A stretch of 64,000 nucleotides of DNA from Dyella_A sp049445995 (GCF_049445995.1 NZ_JBMSDZ010000006.1:124001-188000), one strand, 5' to 3'. Shown: positions 11,255 to 20,748, numbered from the stretch's first letter. The notes: generated by a model from the letters alone, not told the origin. Numbers and translations are program-made.

Positions 11255-12616
11255 TCAGGCGTTGCCGTGGCCGGGCTGATCGGGATTGCGCAGCTCCGGC
11301 ACCATCACCTTGATGTAGGCGCTGGCCTTGAGCTGGCGCAGGAAGTCGTCGTAGGCCTGCTCGGCCTTGCGGTTGCCGATCGCCTGGCGGGCCTGATTGC
11401 GGGCGATCTCATCGGTGCGGTCCACCTGACGGGTGCCGAGCAACTGCAGGATGTGCCAGCCGGCTTCGGTCTGGAACGGCCTGGATACCTGCTCCGGCTT
11501 CAGCGCGGCCAGTTGCTGGGCGATCGTGGCACCCCATGCCTGTTGCGCGAACCAGCCCATGTCGCCACCGGCGTTGGCGGTGGTGTCGTCCTTGGAGTTT
11601 TCCTTCGCCAGCTTGGCGAAGTCCTCGTGCTTGTTGACGATGCGGTCGTAAAGCTCCTGCGCCTTCTGCTGCGCCTGCTCGGGCGTGATCAGTTCGCTCG
11701 GGCTGATCAGGATCTGGCGCGCGTGATATTCGGTGACCATCTGGCGCTGGGGCTGGCGCTGGCCGACCAGCTTGAGGATGGTGAAGCCGGTCGGGCCGCG
11801 CAGCGCGGGGGTGATGTCGCCGGGCTTCATGCTGGCGATTGTGTCGGTGAAGGCCGGCGGCACCTCATCCATGCGGCGCCAGCCGAGGTCGCCGCCGTCG
11901 AGCGCATCCTGCGCGTCGGAATAGCGGATCGCCGCGGCGTTGAAGTCCATGCCGCCCTGGATCGCCTTGATCGCCGCGGCCGCCTTCGCCTGAGCCGCCT
12001 GGATGTCGGCCGGGGAGGCGCCGGCGGGAATGCCGACCTGGATGTGTGCCAGGTGCACTTCGCCGGCCTTGTAGCTGGGACTGCTGAGCAGGTTGTTGAT
12101 CTCGCTGTCGGTGATCTGCACCGAATCGCGCACCACGCTGTCGTGCAGGCGCTGCACGAGCAGTTGTTCGGACAACTGACGACGGAAGGCGGCGAAGCTG
12201 GCACCGCTCTGCTGCACGGCGGCGCGCAGCTGGTCGACGGTCATCCGGTTCTGCTGGGCGACGCCGGCGACTGCCTGGTCGACCTCTGCGTCTGAGACGC
12301 GGATGCCCTGATCGGCGGCCTTGTTGACCTGCAGGCGCATCAGGATGAGGCGATCGAGCACCTGGCGCCGCAGCACGTTGAGCGGCGGCAGTTGGGTGGG
12401 GCTGTTGGCGTACTGCTGCTGCACGGCGCGCACGGCGTCGTCGAGTTCGCTCTGCAGGATCACGCCGTCGTCGACGACGGCCACGATGCGGTCCAGCGGC
12501 TGGTCGCCAGCGGCGGCCTGCGCGGGCTGCGAAGCCTGCGGCAGCAGTTGGGCATGGGCGGGAACGACGGTCGCGGCGGCGATCGCGAGCAGGAACAGCG
12601 CGAGAGTTTGCTTCAT
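11255..12616 (-). CDS. surA: Periplasmic chaperone/peptidyl-prolyl isomerase SurA
   Basis: Escorts unfolded outer-membrane proteins, including LptD, through the periplasm to the BAM complex. It has 453 aa with a signal peptide (LALFLLAIAAATVVPAHA). An N-terminal SurA chaperone domain (VAVVDDGVILQSELD) is followed by two parvulin domains, each with VHLAHIQVGI/YHARQILI-type starts and GGDLGW or GGDMGW motifs. It lies between lptD and pdxA, as in E. coli. Confidence 0.98.
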   Translation of the reverse strand: MKQTLALFLLAIAAATVVPAHAQLLPQASQPAQAAAGDQPLDRIVAVVDDGVILQSELDDAVRAVQQQYANSPTQLPPLNVLRRQVLDRLILMRLQVNKAADQGIRVSDAEVDQAVAGVAQQNRMTVDQLRAAVQQSGASFAAFRRQLSEQLLVQRLHDSVVRDSVQITDSEINNLLSSPSYKAGEVHLAHIQVGIPAGASPADIQAAQAKAAAAIKAIQGGMDFNAAAIRYSDAQDALDGGDLGWRRMDEVPPAFTDTIASMKPGDITPALRGPTGFTILKLVGQRQPQRQMVTEYHARQILISPSELITPEQAQQKAQELYDRIVNKHEDFAKLAKENSKDDTTANAGGDMGWFAQQAWGATIAQQLAALKPEQVSRPFQTEAGWHILQLLGTRQVDRTDEIARNQARQAIGNRKAEQAYDDFLRQLKASAYIKVMVPELRNPDQPGHGNA

Positions 12617-12655
12617 CAGAACGGAGCCTTGGATCGCTGTCAGGCGATGGACAAA

Positions 12656-15058
12656 TTATTGATATCCCAGAATACCACGCCGCAAAAAGTCCTCGGCCTG
12701 GCCATTGAACGCACCCAGTCCCTTGAACTGCAGCTCGAACATGATCGCGTTGTTGGTCGGCGCCCGGGTGGATGTGAGGTCGTACTGGTTCACGTAGTGG
12801 CGCCCGACCAGGCTGACGATCACGCAGCAGCTTTCGTACTGCAGCCCGGCCAGTGCCTCGACCGTGCGACGGTCCTTCACCGAATACGTCCAGCGCGCCA
12901 GCAGGCGCCAGCGTTCGGAGACGGGATAGACCGTGGAGGCGTCGTATTGTTCCAGCAGCGTATTGGTGCTGCCCGGCACGCGGCGGAAGCGGTAGGAGAA
13001 GTTGAGGATGCCGTCGCTGCGGATGCGCCGCTGCAGCTCCAGCGTGCCCAGATCGGTCTTGCGCGTATTCGGACTCCACTGGTACGAGGAGCTGGCGCGC
13101 CACTGGTCGTTGAGCTGGATGCTGGCCTGGGCCACGTAGTCCGAGCCGGTCCAGTCGGTCACCGGACGCCCGGGCAACGGCACGCGCTGCGGACTGAAGT
13201 AGCGGATCTGGCCGAAGCTGGCCGAGAAGCGCTCCACGCCGTTCTCGTCCAGCAGCCGCGTGGTGAGTGCGCCGGTGAGGTTGTTTGCGTTCATCTGGCG
13301 ATCGGCGCCGGAGTACTGGTTCGGCGAGAACAGCTGCCAGTAGTCGAAGCTGAGCAGGCGCGTGTCGAACAGCGGCAGATTGTTCTGGTTGCGGTACGGC
13401 ACGTACAGGTAATACAGGCGCGGCTCCAGCGTCTGCGTATAGCTGTTGCCGAACAGCGAGGCACTGCGGTCGAAGATCAGGCCCGTGTCGAGGCTGGCGA
13501 TCGGCAGCGCACGGCTCGGGCTGCGCTCGGTGAACGGCGATACCTGGTTGGCCACGAGTCGGCCGCCGTAGCCGTAGAGCGCGTAGTAGTCGTCGAGCTG
13601 GTACGCGGTGTAGCGGTACGCCAGCCTGGGCCGCACGAACCACGCGGCGCCCTGCCAGTCGGCCGCCAGGTAGGGGTAGAGATCGGCGCGCTTGCCTTCG
13701 ATGAAGCCGTTCTTGCGAAAGGCGACGGCCTCGTTGTCCATGCCGAACTCCAGCCAGTTGGCCAGCGGCACGTCGAGATTGAAGGTGGCGCGCGGCCAGC
13801 GCCTGTACTGCAGGCTGCGATCGGTGAGGAACGGGTCGGTGTTCTGGTAGCTGTCCACGCCCAGCGACGCGCTCCACCAGTTGCCCGCGCCGAGCACGTA
13901 GGCGTTGGAGCCGATCGAATTGACGGCGGTGGTGTACAGGTCGTTGCTGAAGTCGCGCAGGTAGTTCTTGTCCGAGACACGGTTCACGCTGGTGCTGAAG
14001 TTCCAGCCCGGCCACAGCGCCGTGCTGTCGGAGAACTTGTACAGGTAGCGCTGCCGGCCCTGCGTGGTCAGCCCCGACTTGGCGAGGTTGTCGCCGTGGT
14101 CCTTGTTGATGTACTCGAAGTCGAACTGCCCCCTGGTGCCCGGCAGCAGGTAGCGGAATTGGCCGCCCAGCATGACGCCGCGACTGGAGTACAGGCGCGG
14201 CTCCAGCGTGGCGTCGTAGTTCGGCGCCAGGTTGAGGTAGTACGGCACGCTGGCCATGAAGCCCGAGTGGCTGGAATTGCCGAAGGTGGGCGCGAGGAAG
14301 CCGCTCTTGCGGCGGTCGTCGATGGGGAAGCTCAGGTACGGCAGGTACAGGAACGGCACGTTGGCGAAGCGCATTGTCGCGCCCTTCGCCACGCCCACGC
14401 CGGTGTCCCGGTTCAGCGTGAGCTTGTGCGCGCGCACCTCCCACAGCCGATGGCCCACGTCGCAGGTCGAGTAGGTGACGTCCTCGTAGCGGCTGTGCTG
14501 GGCATCGAGCAGGGTGGCCTTTTGCGCCACGCCGTTGCCGCGCGATGCCAGCAGCTGGTAGCTGACGTGGTACGCCACGCCGCGCTTGGCCTGGTTGTTG
14601 CCCTGCAGGCGGTCGGCGGAGAACAACTGGCCGGCATCCTGGTAGCGCACGTTGCCGCGGGCGTCGTAGTCGGTGGTCTGGTCGTTGTAGTCGACCCGGT
14701 CGGCGCGCAGCAGCTGGTCGGCGCGCTGCATCCGCACGTCGCCCGCGAGCTTGTAGAGGGTCTGGTTGGAGCTGTCCACGCTCTCGGCGTTGACGTCGGT
14801 GTCGGCGCTGTCGCGCAGTGCGCTGTCGCTAGGCAGGCCGGGATCGTAGAAACCCAGCAGCGCGTTCGGCCGGCACATGGCGTAGCTGATCGGGCGCGAC
14901 GGGCAGTGGAACGAGCCGAGCGGGCAGGTCGTGGCGGCATCGGCGGGCGCGGCATCGGCCGACGCCGTGGCAGCATCCACTCCCAGCGGTGCGCCGAACA
15001 GGGCGAGGGCAGCGGCAACCGCCAGCAGGCGGCGCGGGGGCAACGGGCGCGGCGTCAT
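12656..15058 (-). CDS. lptD: LPS-assembly outer-membrane protein LptD
   Basis: Beta-barrel that, with LptE, inserts LPS into the outer leaflet of the outer membrane. It has 800 aa. It has a signal peptide (PRRLLAVAAALALFGAPLGVDA) and an N-terminal jellyroll (OstA) domain with repeated L.ADRVDYND and FSADRLQG strands. A large C-terminal barrel is rich in aromatic and Asn residues. The start at 15058 was chosen because a signal peptide follows; the frame stays open upstream but is not protein-like. First gene of the leftward operon that ends with apaH. Confidence 0.96.
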   Translation of the reverse strand: MTPRPLPPRRLLAVAAALALFGAPLGVDAATASADAAPADAATTCPLGSFHCPSRPISYAMCRPNALLGFYDPGLPSDSALRDSADTDVNAESVDSSNQTLYKLAGDVRMQRADQLLRADRVDYNDQTTDYDARGNVRYQDAGQLFSADRLQGNNQAKRGVAYHVSYQLLASRGNGVAQKATLLDAQHSRYEDVTYSTCDVGHRLWEVRAHKLTLNRDTGVGVAKGATMRFANVPFLYLPYLSFPIDDRRKSGFLAPTFGNSSHSGFMASVPYYLNLAPNYDATLEPRLYSSRGVMLGGQFRYLLPGTRGQFDFEYINKDHGDNLAKSGLTTQGRQRYLYKFSDSTALWPGWNFSTSVNRVSDKNYLRDFSNDLYTTAVNSIGSNAYVLGAGNWWSASLGVDSYQNTDPFLTDRSLQYRRWPRATFNLDVPLANWLEFGMDNEAVAFRKNGFIEGKRADLYPYLAADWQGAAWFVRPRLAYRYTAYQLDDYYALYGYGGRLVANQVSPFTERSPSRALPIASLDTGLIFDRSASLFGNSYTQTLEPRLYYLYVPYRNQNNLPLFDTRLLSFDYWQLFSPNQYSGADRQMNANNLTGALTTRLLDENGVERFSASFGQIRYFSPQRVPLPGRPVTDWTGSDYVAQASIQLNDQWRASSSYQWSPNTRKTDLGTLELQRRIRSDGILNFSYRFRRVPGSTNTLLEQYDASTVYPVSERWRLLARWTYSVKDRRTVEALAGLQYESCCVIVSLVGRHYVNQYDLTSTRAPTNNAIMFELQFKGLGAFNGQAEDFLRRGILGYQ

Positions 15059-15204
15059 CGTCACGATGGCAGTCTGTCGGCGGAAAGGGCTCGTTAAGCT
15101 AGCAGAAACGCCCTTCACCCGGCAGACGCATGGGCACCCAGACGCATGGCACCCCGCGCATGGGCACCCGTGGCGCGGTGCAGGTTCAGCCGCCGACGCC
15201 GTGC

Positions 15205-16125
15205 TCACGCGAGCAGGGCCTCGACGTGCGCCGCGGCGCTTGCCGCCAGCGCGCACAGGTCGTAGCCGCCTTCCAGGCTGGACACCAGTCGACCGCCGGC
15301 GTGGGTGCGCGCCAGGTCGACCAGCTGGTGGGTGATCCACGCGTAGTCTTCGCTGCCCAGGCGAAGGTCGGCCAGCGGGTCGTCGCGGTGCGCGTCGAAG
15401 CCGGCCGACACCAGCACCAGCTGCGGCCTGAACGCATGCATCCGCGGCAGCAGCTCGTTGTGCCAGGTCTCGCGAAATTCCATCGAGCCGGCGCCGGCCG
15501 GCAACGGTGCATTGATGATGTTGCCCACCCCGCGCTCGTGTGCGAAGCCGGTTTCCGGATACAGCGGCGACTGGTGGCTGGAGACGAACAGCACGCGCGG
15601 GTCGCTGGCGAAGATGTCCTGCGTGCCGTTGCCGTGGTGCACGTCGAAATCGGCGATGACGATGCGCTTCAGGCCGTGCGCGGCGATGGCGTGGGCGGCG
15701 GCCGCCGCGATCGAGTTGAACAGGCAGAAGCCCATCGCCTCGCTCGGCGTGGCGTGGTGGCCCGGCGGGCGCACGGCGCAGAACGCGCGCGCCGCCTGCC
15801 CGGTCAGCACGGCGTCCACCGCCGCGCAGGCGGCGCCGGCGGCACGCAGGCCGGCCTCATCGGAGCCGGGCGACATCCAGGTATCCGGGTCGAGCTGCAC
15901 GCGGCCCGCGACCGGTGCGCTGCCCAGCACGCGGTCGACGTGCGCGGCGTCGTGCACGCGCAGCAACTGCTCGCGCGTCGCACGTGGAGCTTCCACCCGG
16001 TCGACCGCGGCGAAGCGGTCTGCATCGAGCGCCTGCAGTACGGCCTTCAGGCGCAGCGGCGACTCGGCATGACCGGGGCCCGGGTCGTGCCGCAGGCAGC
16101 TCTCGTGCGTGTAAAGACGCAGCAC
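15205..16125 (-). CDS. Histone deacetylase family protein (class II/AcuC-like amidohydrolase)
   Basis: Zinc-dependent deacetylase-fold protein of 306 aa; bacterial members act on acetylated polyamines, small molecules or proteins. Motifs are RPPGHHA, DFDVHHGNGTQDIF (zinc Asp and His), SAGFDAHRDDPLADL and EGGYDL. The GTG start at 16125 follows the adenosyltransferase stop by 8 bases and gives the family N-terminus (LRLYTHESCL). It is third in a leftward operon with the btuM-like and adenosyltransferase genes. The substrate cannot be told from sequence. Confidence 0.9.
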   Translation of the reverse strand: MLRLYTHESCLRHDPGPGHAESPLRLKAVLQALDADRFAAVDRVEAPRATREQLLRVHDAAHVDRVLGSAPVAGRVQLDPDTWMSPGSDEAGLRAAGAACAAVDAVLTGQAARAFCAVRPPGHHATPSEAMGFCLFNSIAAAAAHAIAAHGLKRIVIADFDVHHGNGTQDIFASDPRVLFVSSHQSPLYPETGFAHERGVGNIINAPLPAGAGSMEFRETWHNELLPRMHAFRPQLVLVSAGFDAHRDDPLADLRLGSEDYAWITHQLVDLARTHAGGRLVSSLEGGYDLCALAASAAAHVEALLA

Positions 16126-16133
16126 GGGGACGA

Positions 16134-16709
16134 TCAGTCGGCCGCGGGCGCCGGCTTGCGGCGGCGTTCGTGCTGCCACAGCGCCTCGCCGTGTCCGCTG
16201 GCCCGGGCCAGCACGCGGCACAGCACGAACAGCAGATCGGACAGGCGGTTGAGGTAGCGCGGCGCCTGCGGCCGCACTTTTTCCTCGCGCCCCAGCGCCA
16301 CCACCTCGCGCTCGGCGCGGCGGCAGACGGTGCGGGCAAGATGGCAGCTGGCCGCGGCCATGCCGCCGCCGGGCAGAATGAAATCCTTCAGCGCCGGCAG
16401 CGGATCGTTGAAGCGGTCCAGCACCTGCTCCAGCCGGGCGATGTCGCTTTCCTCGATCATCACCATGCCGGGGATGCACAGCTCGCCGCCCAGGTCGAAC
16501 AGTTCGTGCTGCACCTGGGTCAGCGCCTCGCGCACCTCGTCCGGCAGGCCGTCGCAGGCGAGCACCATGCCGATCGTGCTGTTGAGCTCGTCGACGGTGC
16601 CGTAGGCGGCCACGCGCGGCGAATCCTTCGGCACGCGCGAACCGTCGCCCAGCCCGGTGGAGCCGTCGTCGCCGGTGCGCGTGTAGATCTTCGAGAGGCG
16701 GTTGCCCAT
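16134..16709 (-). CDS. Cob(I)yrinic acid a,c-diamide adenosyltransferase, PduO type
   Basis: Transfers the adenosyl group of ATP to cob(I)alamin to make coenzyme B12. It has 191 aa. The N-terminal ATP-binding segment IYTRTGDDGSTGLGDGSR, the VDELNSTIG motif and the C-terminal RYLNRLSDLLFVLCR helix identify the PduO family rather than CobA or EutT. It starts 7 bases after the BtuM-like gene, which suggests direct coupling of B12 import and adenosylation. Confidence 0.95.
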   Translation of the reverse strand: MGNRLSKIYTRTGDDGSTGLGDGSRVPKDSPRVAAYGTVDELNSTIGMVLACDGLPDEVREALTQVQHELFDLGGELCIPGMVMIEESDIARLEQVLDRFNDPLPALKDFILPGGGMAAASCHLARTVCRRAEREVVALGREEKVRPQAPRYLNRLSDLLFVLCRVLARASGHGEALWQHERRRKPAPAAD

Positions 16710-16716
16710 CGTGGCC

Positions 16717-17310
16717 TCAGCGCGCCAGCCTGGTCCGCGAGCCGTCGGCGGTGCGGGCGAGCAGGGTCAGCAGCACGTGCAGCACGGCGCCGATGCCCAC
16801 GTACAGCGCGGTGGTGCCGAGGAACGGCAGGTACCAGTCGCCCAGGTTGGCGAACCAGCCGTCGAGGCTGCGCGCGGCCGCGGTGGTCGGCGACAGCCAG
16901 TAGAAGCTGCCGTTGGACAGCAGGTAGCAGGCCGCCTCGCTCACCAGCAGTGCGATCGCGGCCATGCCGAGCGTGGCCGCACGCAGCCCGGCCTGGTGGC
17001 GCGCCAGCCAGCTGCCGCCCAGCCACAGCGCGAAGTACGACGGCAGCAGGAACCAGTAGCCCGGCGACACGCAGTAGTGGCTCCAGAAGCTCAGCCCCTG
17101 GCTGGTGATGGCGAAGAAATCGACCAGCACCGCCTCGGCCATCAGCAGCGGAAAAGCCCAGCGGACGGAGCCGCGCAGCCAGAAGCCGGCCAGGAAGAAC
17201 ACGCCCCAGGACGCATCCGGGATAGCGTCGAAGTGATGCAGGCGGGTGGCGGCCATCACCAGGGCGAGAATGCTGAAAATGCCGAGGCGCCGGGACTGCG
17301 TTGTGGCCAT
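16717..17310 (-). CDS. btuM: BtuM-like vitamin B12 transporter (solitary ECF S-component fold)
   Basis: A 197-aa integral membrane protein with about six hydrophobic segments and no ATPase partner nearby. The N-terminus (RLHHFDAIPDASWGVFFLAGFWL) fits the family of Gram-negative B12 importers related to ECF S-components. A cysteine falls at residue 80 (FWSHYC). As I recall, the characterised Thiobacillus BtuM uses a conserved cysteine, also numbered 80, to bind and decyanate cobalamin. The neighbouring adenosyltransferase supports the call. The start at 17310 has GGAG 6 bases upstream; an ATG at 17322 is less likely. An annotation as a plain DUF6580 membrane protein is the alternative. Confidence 0.78.
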   Translation of the reverse strand: MATTQSRRLGIFSILALVMAATRLHHFDAIPDASWGVFFLAGFWLRGSVRWAFPLLMAEAVLVDFFAITSQGLSFWSHYCVSPGYWFLLPSYFALWLGGSWLARHQAGLRAATLGMAAIALLVSEAACYLLSNGSFYWLSPTTAAARSLDGWFANLGDWYLPFLGTTALYVGIGAVLHVLLTLLARTADGSRTRLAR

Positions 17311-17430
17311 GGGGTGCTCCATCGAAAGCGGCGGAAAACGGTCCGCTAGTCTAGTCGGCCGCCCGGCGCTTGGCGACCCGGCCGGCTGCCGCGCCCGGCC
17401 GCTGCGGCGCCACGGCTGGCGGCGCGTATC

Positions 17431-18663
17431 ATGCTGCGAATGAACGCATCTCACCCTGCCGCCGCGGGCGGCGTGCTCATCGTCGGCGGCGGCCTGGTCG
17501 GCGCCAGCCTGGCGATTGCGCTGGACGCGGCCGGCGTGCCCGCCACCCTGGTTGACGCGGCGCCGCCGCAAGCGAATGCCGTGGCCAGCTACGATGAGCG
17601 CAACCTCGCGCTGGCCCGTGCCAGCGTGAACGGACTGAAGGCGATCGGGGTGTGGCCGCACGCCGCGCCGCGCGCCACCGCCATCACGCATATCCACGTC
17701 AACCGTGCCGGCGAATTCGGCAGCGCCCGACTGGACGCCGCGCGCCACGGCGTCGACGCGCTGGGCTGGACGCTGCCCGCGCGTGAACTGGGCGCGGCGC
17801 TGGCGCGCCGTCTGGACGACTGCCGTTTGCTCACCCGCCTGGCGCCCGCCACGCTGTCCGCGCTGGAGCCGATCGACGGCGGCTGGCGCGCCACCGTGCG
17901 TACGGCCGATGGCGAACGCACGCTGCAGGCCGCGCTGGTGGTGGGTGCCGACGGCACCGAATCGTTCGTGCGCGAACGGCTGGGCATCGCCGTCGAGCGG
18001 CACGACTACGGCCAGAGCCTGTTCGTCTGCACCATCACCCCCGAGCGCGATCCGGCCGGGCGCGCGTTCGAGCGTTTCAGCGACGATGGCCCGATCGCCC
18101 TGCTGCCGCTGTCCGAGCATCGCTGCGGTCTGGTGCTGACGGTGCCGACGCACGATGCCGAGGCCGTGGCTGCGCTCGACGACGCGGCCTACGCCGCGCT
18201 GGCGCATCAGCGCTTCGGCTGGAAGCTCGGCCGGCTCGCGCGGCCGGGTCGACGCCAGCCGTATCCGATCCGCCGGGTGGCGGCGACGCGCCTGGCGGGG
18301 CCGCGCGCGGTGCTGGTGGGCAATGCGGCGCAGACCGTGCACCCGATCGGCGCGCAGGGTTTCAACCTCGGCCTGCGCGACGCGCTCACGCTGGCCGAGC
18401 TGGTGGCCGGCGCGGCCGATCCCGGCGCCGCCGAGCTGCTGGACGCCTATGCCGCGCGCAGAGCGCCCGACCGCGAGGGCACCATGACGATGAGCCACGG
18501 CCTGGTGCAGCTGGCCTGCCTGCCGCAGCCGCTGCTGGCGCCGTTCCGCTCGCTGGCGTTGCTGGCCTACGACCGCGTGCCGCCACTGCAGCAGATGCTG
18601 GCCCGGCGCGGCATGGGCTTCCGCGGCGAGCCGCCGCGCGCCGTGCTGGAGACCCTGCCATGA
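17431..18663 (+). CDS. ubiH: UbiH/UbiF family FAD-dependent ubiquinone hydroxylase (UbiH-like)
   Basis: Aromatic-ring hydroxylase of aerobic ubiquinone synthesis, probably 2-octaprenyl-6-methoxyphenol hydroxylase. It has 410 aa. It has an N-terminal FAD-binding GGGLVGASLA, a middle VGADGTES (DG motif) and a C-terminal VGNAAQTVHPIGAQGFNLGLRD (GD/FAD motif). ATG 17431 and ATG 17440 are both possible. A TATCAT at 17427-17432 would place transcription at or near 17440, so the shorter start may be used leaderless. Its stop overlaps the next gene's ATG (ATGA). Confidence 0.88.
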   Translation: MLRMNASHPAAAGGVLIVGGGLVGASLAIALDAAGVPATLVDAAPPQANAVASYDERNLALARASVNGLKAIGVWPHAAPRATAITHIHVNRAGEFGSARLDAARHGVDALGWTLPARELGAALARRLDDCRLLTRLAPATLSALEPIDGGWRATVRTADGERTLQAALVVGADGTESFVRERLGIAVERHDYGQSLFVCTITPERDPAGRAFERFSDDGPIALLPLSEHRCGLVLTVPTHDAEAVAALDDAAYAALAHQRFGWKLGRLARPGRRQPYPIRRVAATRLAGPRAVLVGNAAQTVHPIGAQGFNLGLRDALTLAELVAGAADPGAAELLDAYAARRAPDREGTMTMSHGLVQLACLPQPLLAPFRSLALLAYDRVPPLQQMLARRGMGFRGEPPRAVLETLP

Positions 18664-19877
18664 ACCGTCCTGTCGGTACGCGCGACATCGCCGGCCGCCG
18701 CCGCGGTCCCGAGCTGGATGTCGCCATCGTCGGTGGCGGCATGGTCGGCGCCGCGGCGGCGCTGGCGCTGGCCCGCGCCGGCTTCGCCACCGCGCTGATC
18801 GAGGCGCGCGAGCCGGCGCCGTGGCGCGTGGAAGACGACGTCGACCTGCGCGTAGTGGGCCTCGCGCCCTCGTCGATCGGCCTGCTGGATGAGCTGGGCG
18901 TCTGGACGTCCATTCGCCAGGCGCGCGTCGGACCCTACGCGCACATGCACGTGTGGGACGCGGGCAGCGGCGCCGCGATCGATTTCGCCGCCGCCAGCAG
19001 CGGCCAGTCCGAGCTGGGCTGCATCGTCGAGAATTCGCTGGTGCAGTCGACGCTGTGGCAGGCGCTCGACGCGGCCGGCGTGCAGCGCCACTGCCCGGCC
19101 GAGGTGGCCGGCTTCGAGGCGCGCGAGGACCGGATGCAGATCGAGTTGGCGGACGGCCAGTCGATGGCGGCGCGATTGCTGGTCGCCGCCGACGGCGCCG
19201 CTTCGCCGTTGCGCGCGATGGCCGGCATCGGCACGCGCGGGCGCGACTACCATCAGCGCGGCGTGGTCGCCCACGTGCGTACCGAGCGGCCACACGCAAA
19301 TACGGCCTGGCAGCGCTTCCTGCCGACCGGCCCGCTGGCCTTGCTGCCGCTGGCCGACGGGCGCTGCTCGATCGTGTGGTCGCTGCCCGAGGAGGAAGCC
19401 GCGCGCGTGCTGGCGCTGGACGACGCGGCGTTCTGCGACGCGGTGGGCGTGGCCAGCGACTTCCGCCTCGGGCGGGTCACCGCCACCAGCGCACGCGCCG
19501 CGTTTGCGCTGCAGCTGAAACTGGCCGAACGCTACGACGCCGAGCGCTTCGTGCTGCTGGGCGATGCGGCGCATGCGGTGCATCCGCTCGCCGGCCAGGG
19601 CGTGAACCTGGGGTTGCGCGACGTGATCGAGCTGCGCGATACGCTGGTCGACACCCGCGCTGCGGGGCGCGACATCGCCGCGCCGCACGTGCTGCGCCGC
19701 TATGCGCGCCGCCGCCGCAGCGCCGATACGCTGGACGCGCTGGGGTTCGACACGCTGGCGCGCATCTACGCCTGGCAGGCGCCGCCGCTGGTCGCCATGC
19801 GCGGGCTCGGCGTGCGCCTGCTGAACCGCCTCGCTCCGCTCAAGCAGCTCGTCGGCGGACACGCCGCCGGCCGCTGA
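18660..19877 (+). CDS. UbiH/UbiF/VisC/COQ6 family FAD-dependent hydroxylase (UbiI-like)
   Basis: Second ring hydroxylase of the same family, 405 aa, translationally coupled to the upstream gene by a 4-base overlap. FAD motif GGGMVGAAAALALARAG, middle VAADGAASPLR and C-terminal LGDAAHAVHPLAGQGVNLGLRD are all present. It probably performs another of the three ubiquinone hydroxylations (C5, as UbiI/VisC). Which of the two neighbours does which position cannot be decided from motifs alone. Confidence 0.88.
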   Translation: MNRPVGTRDIAGRRRGPELDVAIVGGGMVGAAAALALARAGFATALIEAREPAPWRVEDDVDLRVVGLAPSSIGLLDELGVWTSIRQARVGPYAHMHVWDAGSGAAIDFAAASSGQSELGCIVENSLVQSTLWQALDAAGVQRHCPAEVAGFEAREDRMQIELADGQSMAARLLVAADGAASPLRAMAGIGTRGRDYHQRGVVAHVRTERPHANTAWQRFLPTGPLALLPLADGRCSIVWSLPEEEAARVLALDDAAFCDAVGVASDFRLGRVTATSARAAFALQLKLAERYDAERFVLLGDAAHAVHPLAGQGVNLGLRDVIELRDTLVDTRAAGRDIAAPHVLRRYARRRRSADTLDALGFDTLARIYAWQAPPLVAMRGLGVRLLNRLAPLKQLVGGHAAGR

Positions 19878-19909
19878 GTCTCTCTCCCAAGCACACCGGA
19901 GTTCCCGCC

Positions 19910-20695
19910 ATGCGCCTGCTACGCCCGACCTCGCTGCTGCTCTGTCTCGCTTCATTCGCCGCCCACGCGGCGATGGTGCACAAGACCGTCAGCTGGACGC
20001 AGGACGGCACCACCTTCCGCAGCGTGCTGGTCTACGACAATGCCGTGTCGACCAAGCGCCCCGGCCTGGTGATGGTGCCGAACTGGTACGGCGTGAACGC
20101 CACGGCGGTGAAGAAGGCCGAGATGATCGCCGGCCAGCGGTACGTGATTCTGCTCACCGACCTGTACGGCGAGGGCGTGCGTCCGGCCAGCAGCGCCCAG
20201 GCCCGGGCCGCCACCAAGCCGCTGTACGGCAATCGCCCGCTGCTGCGCCAGCGCATGAACACCGCGCTGGCCCAGCTCAAGGCACAGGCCAAGGACGCAC
20301 CGATCGATCTCTCGCACCTTGCCGCCATCGGCTTCTGCTTCGGCGGCACCGCCGTGCTGGATCTGGCACGCAGCGGCGCGGATATTTCCGCGGTGGTCTC
20401 CTTCCACGGCGGCCTCACCACCGACGATCCAGCACTGGCCAAACAGATCAAGGCGCGCGTGCTGGTGATGAACGGCGCCGACGACAAGGGCACCATGCCC
20501 GACGCGCCCGCCTTCATGGACGAGATGCGCGCCAGCCCGGCCGACTGGCAGTTCGTGGTGCTCGGCCACGCCGTGCACTGCTTCACCGAGACCGACCAGC
20601 ACAGCCCCGGCTGCATGTACGACGCCCGCGCCGCCGCGCGCAGCTACCGGCTGATGCACGACTGGCTCGATCACGCGTTCGCCGGCACCGACTGA
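19910..20695 (+). CDS. Secreted dienelactone hydrolase family protein
   Basis: Alpha/beta-hydrolase of 261 aa with an N-terminal signal peptide (SLLLCLASFAAHA), so probably periplasmic. The nucleophile elbow GFCFGG carries the Cys typical of dienelactone hydrolases. A late His (LGHAVHCFTE) and an Asp in VLMNGADD complete a plausible triad. The true substrate is unknown; xanthomonads carry several such paralogues. It follows the ubiquinone genes by 32 bp and ends before a strong terminator. Confidence 0.88.
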   Translation: MRLLRPTSLLLCLASFAAHAAMVHKTVSWTQDGTTFRSVLVYDNAVSTKRPGLVMVPNWYGVNATAVKKAEMIAGQRYVILLTDLYGEGVRPASSAQARAATKPLYGNRPLLRQRMNTALAQLKAQAKDAPIDLSHLAAIGFCFGGTAVLDLARSGADISAVVSFHGGLTTDDPALAKQIKARVLVMNGADDKGTMPDAPAFMDEMRASPADWQFVVLGHAVHCFTETDQHSPGCMYDARAAARSYRLMHDWLDHAFAGTD

Positions 20696-20713
20696 TCCAC
20701 GCCCGCGACGCCA

Positions 20714-20748
20714 TGAAGAAGGCGGGCCGAGGCCCGCCTTCTTGTTTT
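20714..20748. terminator. Rho-independent terminator after the dienelactone hydrolase gene
   Basis: Stem AAGAAGGCGGGCC/GGCCCGCCTTCTT with a GA loop, followed by GTTTT. It lies between the hydrolase gene and the 3' end of the convergent GH92 remnant, and the A-rich left side could also serve the other strand. Confidence 0.88.

Noticed and set aside
17311..17430. Cobalamin riboswitch upstream of the btuM-like gene
   Set aside because: The divergent spacer is only about 120 bp and shows no B12-box-like string; too short for the element.
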